DNA of 64,000 nucleotides from Kitasatospora phosalacinea (GTDB lineage Bacteria > Actinomycetota > Actinomycetes > Streptomycetales > Streptomycetaceae). The notes beneath the pieces are model-generated. The model was not told the origin of the DNA. It did not search any database and saw only the letters and a list, made by a program, of their open reading frames with translations. The position numbers and the translations under genes are program-made. Numbering within the stretch: the first letter of the stretch is position 1; every line of letters begins with the position of its first letter. Shown one piece after another: positions 7,737 through 15,827 of the stretch. The stretch spans positions 62,001-126,000 of the forward strand of contig NZ_JNYE01000025.1 in NCBI RefSeq assembly GCF_000717185.1, in the 5' to 3' direction.

Positions 7737-8930
7737 CTACGCCGTGGGCCGCCGGGACAGCCGGGGTGACCGCGGCGCAGGCCCGTCCGGGAGCAGGCCG
7801 ACGCGGCGGGCCGCCAGGGTCGCCCAGCCCGCGATGTTGCCGCGCGGATCGCCCCGCAGCACGGCCAACTGCGCGGGCCAACCGGGGCTGCGCAGCAACG
7901 CGATCAGCCGCTCCCGCACCACGGCCCGCCCCTCCTCCCCGGCCCCGACCCCGGCTGCCGCTCCAGCAAGGTGGGCGGCCAGGGTCAGGACGGAGCGGTA
8001 GCGGTCGGTGGTGGGGCCGAGCCGGACGACGTGGCGGGCGTAGTGGGTGAGCAGGTGGTCGGCGTCGTCGAGGTGGGCGAGGGTGGCGCCCGTGCCGTGG
8101 CTCTCGGCCGCGGCGCGCAGCAGCCGTCCGGTCTGGTCGACGGTCTCGGGGTCGGCGTGCGGGTCGGCGATGGCCCGGCCGACGGCGGCGGCGACGAGGG
8201 TCTCGCCCGCGAAGTAGCCGGTGAAGTCGCCCTCGTCGGCGGCCCGGCGGCGCAGCCAGTGGACGGCCCGCGGGTCGGCGGGCCGGTCGGGCGCGGCGAG
8301 CGGGTGGGGGCCGTGCCACCACGGGTAGCGGGCGCGGGGCGCGGCGAGGCGGTTCAGCGCGTGGACGCCGTGGGTGCGGTCGATGCCGGTGGTCCGCTCG
8401 GCGAGCCAGATCAGGGCCGGTACCGCCGCCGGTGTCCGCAGTCGTTCCAGGGCGTGCGCGGGCAGGCCGCCGAAGGGCGCGCCGAGCAGGCCGACGGTCT
8501 GGATCAGCGGGACCTCGCGCTCGGTGGCGGTCTCGGCGAGCAGGAGCAGCCCGGCCGCCACCGCGTCCCGTTCGGTGCCGTGGCGCACCAGGTGGCGGCC
8601 CACCGTCCGCAGCAGTTCGGGCGGGTGGTGCCGCGCCAGCGCGCCGACCGCCGGGTCGGGCCGTCGCGGCACCGGCAGCTGTGCCAGGCCGACGGCCAGC
8701 AGCCGCAGCGCGGCCGGGGTGAGCGGCCGGGCGAGGCGCTGCTCCAGGAGGGCGGCGGTACGGGCACCGGCGAGCTCCGGCTGCCACCTGCGCCGCTGTT
8801 CGGCCCGGCGGTACCGCTCCTCGTCCGGCAGTCGCACCGTCCGCGGCAGCGGGGCGTCGGGGCCCGCCCGGTGCAGTTGCAGCGCGTGCTCGTGCAGCGG
8901 GACGCGGCTCCGCGTTCCGGGGGCGGTCAC
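7737..8930 (-). CDS. Conserved hypothetical protein, alpha-helical repeat-like
   Basis: 397-aa soluble protein with no signal peptide and no recognised catalytic motif. The sequence is leucine/alanine/arginine-rich with recurring helical pairs (for example LTPAALRLLAVGLAQLPV, DAVAAGLLLLAETATE, SVLTLAAHLAGAAAG), suggesting an ARM/HEAT-like helical solenoid, although no repeat is clean enough to assign. The GTG at 8930 is the best start before the conserved-looking body; its Shine-Dalgarno is poor. It follows another unknown gene by 25 bp on the same strand. Its 3' end is duplicated just downstream. Confidence 0.6.
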   Translation of the reverse strand: MTAPGTRSRVPLHEHALQLHRAGPDAPLPRTVRLPDEERYRRAEQRRRWQPELAGARTAALLEQRLARPLTPAALRLLAVGLAQLPVPRRPDPAVGALARHHPPELLRTVGRHLVRHGTERDAVAAGLLLLAETATEREVPLIQTVGLLGAPFGGLPAHALERLRTPAAVPALIWLAERTTGIDRTHGVHALNRLAAPRARYPWWHGPHPLAAPDRPADPRAVHWLRRRAADEGDFTGYFAGETLVAAAVGRAIADPHADPETVDQTGRLLRAAAESHGTGATLAHLDDADHLLTHYARHVVRLGPTTDRYRSVLTLAAHLAGAAAGVGAGEEGRAVVRERLIALLRSPGWPAQLAVLRGDPRGNIAGWATLAARRVGLLPDGPAPRSPRLSRRPTA

Positions 8931-8955
8931 CGGAGGGTGTCGGACTCGATCCTCT

Positions 8956-9528
8956 TCACGCCCCGGAGCCTGGCACCGCGGGCGCCCTCTCCGCAAGGCC
9001 CTTCCCCGGCCCGCACGTTGCGGCCGGGAGGGCCGCCAGCTCGTCGGCCGATCCGGGGGTCAGCCGGTAGAACCCCTGGAGGCTGACGGAGCGTTCCAGG
9101 CGGCCGTCCACCACGTACTTCAGGACCCTGGTGCGGCCGCGCTGGTTGCGCCAGGTGAGCCGTTCCAGGAGCTCGCCGGGCACCTTCGTCCCGAAGTCCA
9201 CGGGCGTGCCGTCCACGTGCACGGCCGTCGCGCCGCAGCCGCCCGCCCCGAGCATCCACCAGTCGTCGTGCCCGGTCCCGCCCGCCGCCGCTCCGTCGCA
9301 GCAGTCGCCCCGCTCCAGCCCGAGCACCCGCATCCGGCTGACCACGAAGACCTCGCCCCGGTTCACGTGCAGCGCGTACACCTCGTCCCCCACCGAGACG
9401 CCCGACCAGGGCGGCAGGGAGCCGTGGACCCCGCTGTAGGCGACGGTCGGACGCTGCCCCACCCGCCCCGCGCGGCGCAGCGCGCGGCAGGTGTCGTGGG
9501 TCCACAGGACGGTGAAGGCATCAGGCAT
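8956..9528 (-). CDS. Hypothetical protein, possibly PUA-like fold
   Basis: 190-aa protein without signal or membrane segments. The middle part, VSVGDEVYALHVNRGEVFVVSRMRVLGLE, has the alternating pattern seen in EVE/ASCH-type (PUA-like) nucleic-acid-binding folds, but this is weak. A CDG...WWMLGAGGCGA stretch holds three cysteines. I placed the start at the ATG at 9528; upstream in-frame sequence is low complexity. It is probably co-transcribed with the following unknown gene (25-bp gap). Confidence 0.55.
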   Translation of the reverse strand: MPDAFTVLWTHDTCRALRRAGRVGQRPTVAYSGVHGSLPPWSGVSVGDEVYALHVNRGEVFVVSRMRVLGLERGDCCDGAAAGGTGHDDWWMLGAGGCGATAVHVDGTPVDFGTKVPGELLERLTWRNQRGRTRVLKYVVDGRLERSVSLQGFYRLTPGSADELAALPAATCGPGKGLAERAPAVPGSGA

Positions 9529-9689
9529 GCGGTGATCGTAGGGACGCACTCCGACATCCCGCCCGGGCCCGGCCGGGCCGGGCCGGGCCGGGGGCGTCAC
9601 CGGAGCACGGAGGCTTCGTCTCTAGGCCCGAAGTGGTCGGCCGGGTAAGGGAGGTCGCCGCCCACCGGCTGCCGTCCCGCTCCGCGGGC

Positions 9690-10136
9690 TCAGGCGAGGG
9701 CGGTGGCCAGCAGGGCGAAGGCGGCGACGAGGACGGCGACACGGGCGTAGTGGTAGCGGTCCCAGCGGGCGCTCTGCTCCTTCCAGTCCGCGGGCCGGTT
9801 CTCGGGGGTCCACGTCTTGCCACGGTTGTTGATCGGGACGAGCAGCAGGACCGACATGGCCACGCTGAGGGCCAGCAGCCCTGCGGCGGTGACGACCAGG
9901 CCGGCGCCGGAGCGGTGCCATCCGGCTATGGCCCACAGGGCGCTCAGGCCGAGGGAGGTGAAGTACCAGAACGGCATCAGGGCGCCGAGCATCCGGCCGC
10001 CGTGGGCGCGGCCGAGCTGGTGGCTGTCTTCGGGCAGGGCGCCGAGGATCCGGTTGACGACGAAGGCGACCGTGAACTCCACCCCCACCATCAGACCGAC
10101 GACCACGACGGTGAACACCTCAAGTGCCTTGAACAT
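9690..10136 (-). CDS. DUF1772 / anthrone-oxygenase-like membrane protein
   Basis: 148-aa protein with four hydrophobic segments and the C-terminal NRPADWKEQSARWDRYHYARV signature typical of the DUF1772 (anthrone oxygenase-like) family. Members are often small membrane proteins controlled by a divergent TetR, as here. A strong GGAGGGG site precedes the ATG. A 17-bp perfect palindrome lies 17 bp upstream of the start, so repression by the adjacent TetR is very likely. The biochemical role is unknown in most members. Confidence 0.85.
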   Translation of the reverse strand: MFKALEVFTVVVVGLMVGVEFTVAFVVNRILGALPEDSHQLGRAHGGRMLGALMPFWYFTSLGLSALWAIAGWHRSGAGLVVTAAGLLALSVAMSVLLLVPINNRGKTWTPENRPADWKEQSARWDRYHYARVAVLVAAFALLATALA

Positions 10137-10152
10137 GACGACCCCTCCAAGG

Positions 10153-10169
10153 ATCTAGCGCCGCTAGAT
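10153..10169. promoter_or_regulatory. TetR operator candidate O1 (17-bp palindrome)
   Basis: Perfect inverted repeat ATCTAGCG-C-CGCTAGAT just upstream of the DUF1772 start. The same core, CTAGC-N-C-N-GCTAG, recurs at 10206-10218 next to the TetR start; the two centres are 51 bp apart. Confidence 0.75.
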
Positions 10170-10205
10170 GACGTGTTAACGCTAGACCTAATGCCGCCAT
10201 CTTGT

Positions 10206-10218
10206 CTAGCACTGCTAG
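10206..10218. promoter_or_regulatory. TetR operator candidate O2 (13-bp palindrome)
   Basis: Perfect inverted repeat CTAGCA-C-TGCTAG ending 9 bp before the TetR ATG, so binding would block its own transcription or initiation. It matches O1 in the core, supporting one protein controlling both divergent genes. Confidence 0.75.
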
Positions 10219-10227
10219 GATCGGGTC

Positions 10228-10803
10228 ATGTCGGTACAGGAACGCAAAGAACGCGAGCGGGCCGCCCGCGAGCGCCTCATCGTGGCGACGGCCCGCGAAC
10301 TCGCCGAGCAGCAGGGCTGGGACGCGGTCACCACCCGCCGGCTCGCCGAGCGCATCGAGTACAGCCAACCCGTCCTCTACAGCCACTTCCGCGGCAAGCG
10401 CGAGATCATCGGCGCCGTCGCCCTCCAGGGCGCCACCGAGCTGGCCGCGGCAGTGCGGGCCGCGACCTCCGCCGCGGACGGCCCCCGCGCCCGGGTCGCC
10501 GCCCTCGCCCGCGCCTACCTCGACTTCGCCGAACGCAACCCGGCGGTCTACGACGCCCTCTTCGAACTCGACGGCGGCCTCGCCTACGCGCAGGAAGACA
10601 CCCCCGAACCCCTCAAGGACGCCTTCGCCGCCCTGCTGGAGACCCTCACCGACGTCGCCGGGGACGCACACCCGGGGCTGTTCACCGAGACCTTCTGGGC
10701 CGCCCTGCACGGACTGGCCTCCCTGACCCGGACGGGGCGGCTGCCACCGGCCGACACCGAGCAGCGGCTGGAACTGATCGTGAGCCGCCTCGCCACCACC
10801 TGA
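10228..10803 (+). CDS. TetR-family regulator of the divergent DUF1772 gene
   Basis: 191 aa. The N-terminal helix-turn-helix has core TTRRLAERIEYSQPVLYSHFRGKREII (about residues 33-58), followed by a TetR C-terminal WHG-like domain (YLDFAERNPAVYDALFEL). Two matching palindromes between this gene and the divergent DUF1772 gene are its likely operators, implying autoregulation plus control of the neighbour. ATG start; no strong Shine-Dalgarno is seen. Confidence 0.9.
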   Translation: MSVQERKERERAARERLIVATARELAEQQGWDAVTTRRLAERIEYSQPVLYSHFRGKREIIGAVALQGATELAAAVRAATSAADGPRARVAALARAYLDFAERNPAVYDALFELDGGLAYAQEDTPEPLKDAFAALLETLTDVAGDAHPGLFTETFWAALHGLASLTRTGRLPPADTEQRLELIVSRLATT

Positions 10804-10964
10804 CACACCACCGGCACCGAAGGGCCGAAGGGCCGCCGAAGCCGCCCCCGGGCAGAGCCCGCCGAGACGACACCCGCCCCGCCGGACTCCCCGGGACCGG
10901 CCAAGGCCCGGCGGGGCCGGCTGCCCACCGCGCCGCGGCCCGGTGTCCGTCCTTCGGGCCGACG

Positions 10965-10994
10965 TTTAGCTTCCGACCGGTCGGTTGCTATATT
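10965..10994 (+). promoter_or_regulatory. Promoter with embedded palindrome for the ketosynthase III gene
   Basis: A -35-like TTTAGC (10965-10970) and a TATATT -10 (10989-10994) are separated by 18 bp. The spacer contains the perfect 12-bp palindrome CCGACCGGTCGG (10973-10984), a typical position for a repressor operator. The cognate repressor is not evident; the nearby TetR has a different palindrome. Confidence 0.6.
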
Positions 10995-11044
10995 CCGGGC
11001 CGTTGTCCCGGCACCGGTCGGGGCCGCTGCGGAAGGGGAACGTC

Positions 11045-11995
11045 ATGCCCGGAGTCCGGATCGCCGCTCTCGGTCACCACCAGCCCGCCCGGGTGCTCAC
11101 CAACGACGAGTTGGCGACGATGGTGGACACCAACGACGAGTGGATCCGGCGGCGGACCGGGATCGTGACCCGGCGGATCGCCGCGGCGGACGAGTCGGTG
11201 ACCGACCTGGCGGCGGGGGCGGCGGCGAAGGCGCTGGCGGCCTCGGGGCTGGACCCGGCGGAGATCGGGCAGGTCGTCGTGGCCACCTGCAGTGCGGTGG
11301 ACCGCTGCCCGTCGATCGCGGCGCAGGTCGCGGGGCGGCTGGGCATCCCGTCGGCGGTGGCGTTCGACCTGAACAACGGGTGCGCGGGCTTCTGCACCTC
11401 GCTGTCGGTGGCGAGCCACTCGCTGCTGGCGGGCGGGGCGAAGCACGCGCTGGTGATCGGCGCGGAGAAGATGTCGGACCTGGTCGACTGGACGGACCGG
11501 CGCAGCTGCATCCTGCTGGGCGACGGCGCGGGTGCGGCGGTGCTGTCCGCGACGGACGGGGACGGCAGCGGGGTCGGCCCGGTGGTCTGGGGTTCGGACC
11601 CGTCGCGGGCGAGCGCGGTGCGGCTGCTGGACGCGTGGCACCCGCAGTTCGAGCAGAACGGCCAGGCGGTGTTCCGGTGGGCGACGACCGAGCTGCCCGC
11701 GCTGGCCGAGCAGGCGTGCCGGGCGGCCGGGTTGAGCCCGGCGGAGCTGGACGGGGTGGTGACCCACCAGGCGAACCTGCGGATCATCGAGTCGCTGATG
11801 CAGAAGCTGGGCCTGTCCGAGGACGCGGTGATCGCCCGGGACGTGGTGGACTCCGGCAACACCTCGGCGGCGTCCGTCCCGCTGGCGCTGGCGAAGCTGG
11901 TGGAGCGCGGCGAGCTGCGCTCCGGCGCCCGGGTGCTGCTGTTCGCGTTCGGCGGCGGCCTGTCCTGGGCCGGCCAGGTGGTCACCTGTCCGTGA
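11045..11995 (+). CDS. 3-oxoacyl-ACP synthase III (FabH-like)
   Basis: 316-aa thiolase-fold ketosynthase III. The catalytic triad is complete: C113 in LNNGCAGF, H241 in VTHQANLRI and N272 in DSGNTSAASVP. FabH condenses acyl-CoA with malonyl-ACP to start fatty-acid synthesis. Streptomycetes usually have one housekeeping fabH inside the fab cluster plus paralogues for secondary metabolism. This copy stands alone with its own operator-bearing promoter, so it is more likely a paralogue than the housekeeping gene. The ATG at 11045 has an AAGGGGA ribosome-binding site. Confidence 0.9.
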   Translation: MPGVRIAALGHHQPARVLTNDELATMVDTNDEWIRRRTGIVTRRIAAADESVTDLAAGAAAKALAASGLDPAEIGQVVVATCSAVDRCPSIAAQVAGRLGIPSAVAFDLNNGCAGFCTSLSVASHSLLAGGAKHALVIGAEKMSDLVDWTDRRSCILLGDGAGAAVLSATDGDGSGVGPVVWGSDPSRASAVRLLDAWHPQFEQNGQAVFRWATTELPALAEQACRAAGLSPAELDGVVTHQANLRIIESLMQKLGLSEDAVIARDVVDSGNTSAASVPLALAKLVERGELRSGARVLLFAFGGGLSWAGQVVTCP

Positions 11996-12022
11996 GGCCG
12001 GCCCGGGACCGCCGGAGGGGTC

Positions 12023-12364
12023 TCAGCAGCGGGTGCAGGTGATGGTGAGCGCGATGGTGTCCGGCGGCGGCGGGGAGTTCAGGTAGGGGGCGATCCAGCC
12101 CGCGAAGCCGTCGTTGCCCTGGATCGGTCCGTAGTGCCAGCGCTGGTTCGGGGCGAGCGGTGTGCCGTCGCCGTTGGTGATGTGCGGGTCGCTGGGGGTC
12201 CAGCCCTCGGGGCAGCGGGCCACCACGCCGCCGGAGGAGCCGACCGCGGTGACCGTCTCGACGTTCGGGTCGGCCGCGGCGGCGGCCGACCCGGCGGCGG
12301 GCCCGGCGGCGACGGCCGCCAGGGCGGCGACGGCCAGGCCGAGGCCGAGGATGCGCTTGCGCAT
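12023..12364 (-). CDS. Small secreted protein
   Basis: 113-aa exported protein. The N-terminus MRKRILGLGLAVAALAAVAA is a Sec signal peptide with likely cleavage after an AAA stretch near residue 28. The mature part has four aromatic or tryptophan-containing motifs (CPEGWTP, QRWHYGP, FAGWIAPYL) and three cysteines, two in the final CTRC. No known family. GGAAGGA precedes the ATG. Confidence 0.7.
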   Translation of the reverse strand: MRKRILGLGLAVAALAAVAAGPAAGSAAAAADPNVETVTAVGSSGGVVARCPEGWTPSDPHITNGDGTPLAPNQRWHYGPIQGNDGFAGWIAPYLNSPPPPDTIALTITCTRC

Positions 12365-12513
12365 GGGTGTCCTTCCGTTGCTTCGCGCCGCCCGGTTCGT
12401 TCGTGGGCGGTCGACCCGCATCATCTCCGTCACGCAGCGTGATGACACGGACGCCCGGGGCAACCACTCGTTCGGCCGGAGCGCGGGAGCGGACGACGGT
12501 GCGCGCCCGAGCT

Positions 12514-12549
12514 TTGCCCGCGGTGATCCCGGACGGGCAAGATAGCGGG
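12514..12549 (+). promoter_or_regulatory. Leaderless-type promoter of the helicase gene
   Basis: TTGCCC (12514-12519) and CAAGAT (12538-12543) with an 18-bp spacer sit 6 bp from the GTG start, and no Shine-Dalgarno is present. This is the geometry of a leaderless mRNA. Confidence 0.5.
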
Positions 12550-15060
12550 GTGACCCTCCTGGACCTGATGCCGAAGCCCGCCACGCCCGACTCGCTGTTC
12601 GAGACCTTCGCCGAGTGGGCGTCGGAGCGCGGCATCACCCTCTACCCCGCCCAGGAGGAGGCGCTGATCGAGCTGGTCTCCGGGAACAACGTGATCCTGG
12701 CGACGCCGACCGGCTCCGGCAAGTCCCTGGTCGCGGCGGGCGCGCACTTCGCCGCGCTGGCCGAGGGGAAGCGGACGTTCTACACCGCGCCGATCAAGGC
12801 ACTGGTGTCGGAGAAGTTCTTCGACCTGTGCAAGATCTTCGGCACCGAGCAGGTCGGCATGATGACCGGCGACGCCTCGGTGAACCCGACCGCGCCGATC
12901 ATCTGCTGCACCGCCGAGGTGCTGGCGCAGATCGCCCTGCACGACGGCCCGCGCGCCGACATCGGCCAGGTCGTGATGGACGAGTTCCACTTCTACGCCG
13001 AGCCGGACCGCGGCTGGGCCTGGCAGATCCCGATCCTGGAGCTGCCGCAGGTGCAGTTCCTGCTGATGTCGGCGACCCTCGGCGACGTCCGCCGCTTCGA
13101 GGAGGACCTGACCCGCCGCACCGGCCGCCCGACCACGGCGGTGCGGTCGGTGACGCGCCCGGTGCCGCTGTTCTACGAGTACCGGCGCACCAACCTGCAC
13201 GACACGCTGGAGGAGCTGCTGAACACCGGCCAGGCGCCGGTGTACGTCGTCCACTTCACCCAGAAGGAGGCGGTGGAGCGGGCGCAGTCGCTGATGAGCA
13301 TCAACATGTGCTCGAAGCAGGAGAAGGACGCGATCGCCTCGCTGATCGGCAACTTCCGCTTCACCACCAAGTTCGGCCGCAACCTGTCCCGGTACGTGCG
13401 GCACGGCATCGGCGTGCACCACGCGGGCATGCTGCCCAAGTACCGCCGCCTGGTGGAGCGGCTGGCGCAGGCGGGCCTGCTGAAGGTGATCTGCGGCACC
13501 GACACGCTCGGCGTGGGCGTCAACGTGCCGATCCGCACGGTGCTGTTCACGGCGCTGTCCAAGTACGACGGGCAGCGGGTGCGGATCCTGCGGGCCCGCG
13601 AGTTCCACCAGATCGCCGGGCGGGCGGGCCGGGCCGGGTTCGACACCGTCGGCCAGGTGGTGGCGCAGGCGCCGGAGCACGTGGTGGAGAACGACCGGGC
13701 GCTGGCCAAGGCCGGGGACGACCCGAAGAAGCGCAAGAAGGTGGTCCGCAAGAAGGCCCCGGACGGGTTCGTGTCCTGGACCGAGGAGACCTTCGAGCGC
13801 CTGATCGGGGCCGACCCGGAGCCGCTGGTCTCCCGCTTCAAGGTCAGCCACGCGATGCTGCTGTCGGTGATCGGCCGCCCGGGCAACGCCTTCGAGGCGA
13901 TGCGCAAGCTGCTGACCGACAACCACGAGGACCGCCCGGCGCAGCGCCGCCACATCCGCACCGCGATCGCCATCTACCGCTCGCTGGTGGAGGGCGGCGT
14001 GGTCGAGCAGTTCGACGAGCCGGACGCGGAGGGCCGCATCGCGCGCCTGACCCTCGACCTCCAGGAGAACTTCGCGCTCAACCAGCCGCTGTCCACCTTC
14101 GCGCTGGCCGCCTTCGACCTGCTCGACCCGGAGTCGCCCTCGTACTCCCTCGACGTGGTCTCGGTCGTCGAGGCGACGCTCGACGACCCGCGGCAGATCC
14201 TCGCCTCGCAGGAGAACAAGGCGCGCGGCGAGGCCGTGGCGGAGATGAAGCGCGACGGCGTCGAGTACGAGGAGCGGATGAACCGGCTCCAGGAGATCAG
14301 CTACCCGAAGCCGCTGGAGGAGCAGCTCGGCCACGCGTACGAGGTCTACCGCCGGGCGCACCCGTGGATCGGCGACCACCCGCTGCGGCCGAAGTCCGTG
14401 GTGCGCGACCTCTACGAGCGCGCGATGACCTTCACCGACTACGTGGGCTTCTACGAGCTGGCCCGCACCGAGGGCATCGTGCTGCGCTACCTGGCGGGCG
14501 CGTACAAGGCGCTGGAGCAGACCGTCCCGGACGACATCAAGACCGACGACCTGAAGGACGTCATCGCCTGGCTGGGCGAGCTGGTCCGCCAGGTCGACTC
14601 CTCGCTGCTGGACGAGTGGGAGGCGCTGGCCAACCCGACCGAGCCGGAGGCCGCCGAGGTCCGCCTGGACGACAAGCCCGCCCCGGTCACGGCCAACGCC
14701 CGGGCCTTCCGCGTCCTGGTCCGCAACGAGCTGTTCCGCCGGGTCGAGCTGTGCGCCCTGGAGCACTACGACGAGCTGGCCGAGCTGGACGGCGAGGACG
14801 GCTGGAACGCCGACCGCTGGGCCGACGCGATGGACGGGTACTGGGAGGAGTACGACGACCTGTTCACCGGCCCGAACGCGCGCGGCCCGAAGATGCTGCT
14901 GATCGAGGAGGTCGAGGACGAGGGCCTGTGGCGCGTCCGGCAGATCTTCGACGACCCGAACGGCGACCACGACTGGGGCATCTCCGCCGAGGTCGACCTG
15001 TACGGCTCGGACGAGGAGGGGCGCGCCGTCGTCAAGATCACCTCGGTGGGCGCGCACTGA
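12550..15060 (+). CDS. DEAD/DEAH-box helicase with DUF3516 C-terminal region
   Basis: 836-aa superfamily 2 helicase. Motif I ATPTGSGKS is at residues 51-59, motif II MDEFH near residue 144, motif III LLMSATL follows, and motif VI HQIAGRAGRAGF is near residue 352. After the two RecA-like domains comes a lysine-rich linker (KKRKKVVRKKAP) and a long helical region matching the actinobacterial DUF3516 architecture, distantly like Ski2/Mtr4-type helicases. The role is probably RNA or DNA unwinding in the cytoplasm. The GTG at 12550 was chosen because it follows a -10 box directly; sequence upstream in the same frame is non-conserved. Confidence 0.88.
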   Translation: MTLLDLMPKPATPDSLFETFAEWASERGITLYPAQEEALIELVSGNNVILATPTGSGKSLVAAGAHFAALAEGKRTFYTAPIKALVSEKFFDLCKIFGTEQVGMMTGDASVNPTAPIICCTAEVLAQIALHDGPRADIGQVVMDEFHFYAEPDRGWAWQIPILELPQVQFLLMSATLGDVRRFEEDLTRRTGRPTTAVRSVTRPVPLFYEYRRTNLHDTLEELLNTGQAPVYVVHFTQKEAVERAQSLMSINMCSKQEKDAIASLIGNFRFTTKFGRNLSRYVRHGIGVHHAGMLPKYRRLVERLAQAGLLKVICGTDTLGVGVNVPIRTVLFTALSKYDGQRVRILRAREFHQIAGRAGRAGFDTVGQVVAQAPEHVVENDRALAKAGDDPKKRKKVVRKKAPDGFVSWTEETFERLIGADPEPLVSRFKVSHAMLLSVIGRPGNAFEAMRKLLTDNHEDRPAQRRHIRTAIAIYRSLVEGGVVEQFDEPDAEGRIARLTLDLQENFALNQPLSTFALAAFDLLDPESPSYSLDVVSVVEATLDDPRQILASQENKARGEAVAEMKRDGVEYEERMNRLQEISYPKPLEEQLGHAYEVYRRAHPWIGDHPLRPKSVVRDLYERAMTFTDYVGFYELARTEGIVLRYLAGAYKALEQTVPDDIKTDDLKDVIAWLGELVRQVDSSLLDEWEALANPTEPEAAEVRLDDKPAPVTANARAFRVLVRNELFRRVELCALEHYDELAELDGEDGWNADRWADAMDGYWEEYDDLFTGPNARGPKMLLIEEVEDEGLWRVRQIFDDPNGDHDWGISAEVDLYGSDEEGRAVVKITSVGAH

Positions 15061-15739
15061 CGCCGGGCCCTGAGGCCCCCGGCCGCTGCTGCGCGTAGTG
15101 CGCGAGGTACCCCAGCAGCCGGGGGTCGGTGGGGCCGTCGCCGTTCGCGAGGTCCAGCCGGATCCGGCCCTCCGCCCAGTAGCGGTAGGCGAACTCCTCG
15201 AACGAGGCGGCGCACCAGCGGATCGCCCCCGGGTCCGCCAGCTCCTCGTCCGGTTCCTCGCCCTCCGCGACCAGCTCGAACTGGCACTCGTAGTCGAGCC
15301 ACGAGTGGACCACGAAGGCCTCCTCGCCGGGCCGCAGGTACAGGTACCAGAGCACGCAGTCCTGCTGGTCGCGGAAGAACCGGACCAGGTGCGCGCCGGG
15401 CTCGACCGGGCTGGGCAGCGGGGGCGAGAAGCTCTGCCAGCAGCCGGTCGGCGACACCTCGTCGAGCGACCAGGCCAGCCGGGCGTCCCGGTGGTAGGCC
15501 AGGAAGTCCGCCGGAAGCACCAGCCCGAACTCGTCCAACGCCCTTTCCAGCTCGGCGAGTTCGGCCGCCTGCCCGGACGGCTCGCCGCTCGGCCCGCCCA
15601 ACCAGTCGAACGACCCGGTGAACAGTGCGGCGTCGAGCGGGGGCACGCTGTCGTACGGGTAGCGCTCGTAGGTGTACGCGCACTCCCGGTACGGGCCCAG
15701 GTCGGTGTTGCACCAGGCGGCTTCGAAACGGACGGTCAT
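15038..15739 (-). CDS. SUKH/SMI1-KNR4-like hypothetical protein
   Basis: 233-aa soluble protein. The segment ELERALDEFGLVLPADFLAYHRDARLAW resembles the start of the SMI1/KNR4 (SUKH) fold, followed by alternating strands (HLVRFFRDQQDCVLWYLYL, FVVHSWLDYECQFELV). SUKH proteins are often toxin immunity proteins, but solitary genome-encoded members are common in streptomycetes and no toxin gene is nearby. The ATG at 15739 has GAGG upstream. The 3' end overlaps the convergent helicase gene by 23 bp. Confidence 0.6.
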   Translation of the reverse strand: MTVRFEAAWCNTDLGPYRECAYTYERYPYDSVPPLDAALFTGSFDWLGGPSGEPSGQAAELAELERALDEFGLVLPADFLAYHRDARLAWSLDEVSPTGCWQSFSPPLPSPVEPGAHLVRFFRDQQDCVLWYLYLRPGEEAFVVHSWLDYECQFELVAEGEEPDEELADPGAIRWCAASFEEFAYRYWAEGRIRLDLANGDGPTDPRLLGYLAHYAQQRPGASGPGVSARPPR

Positions 15740-15815
15740 CGGGGCCTCGGCGGTTCGGCGGGGTGTCGGCGCCCCGCAGGCTAGCGGTGCCCGCCGACAG
15801 TCCGCGGCGGGGCCG

Positions 15816-15827
15816 TACGATGGCGGG
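15816..15827 (+). promoter_or_regulatory. -10 element for leaderless kinase transcript
   Basis: TACGAT at 15816-15821 lies 6 nt before the GTG start at 15828 with no ribosome-binding site between, suggesting transcription starts at or next to the start codon. No good -35 is seen. Confidence 0.45.

Noticed and set aside
9558..9595. GGCCG/GGGCC repeats upstream of the 190-aa unknown gene
   Set aside because: Short GC slippage tract without dyad structure or clear role; too weak to annotate as regulatory.
12430..15057. 875-codon minus-strand open frame opposite the helicase
   Set aside because: The opposite strand carries an unambiguous helicase with all motifs; the antisense frame is low complexity.
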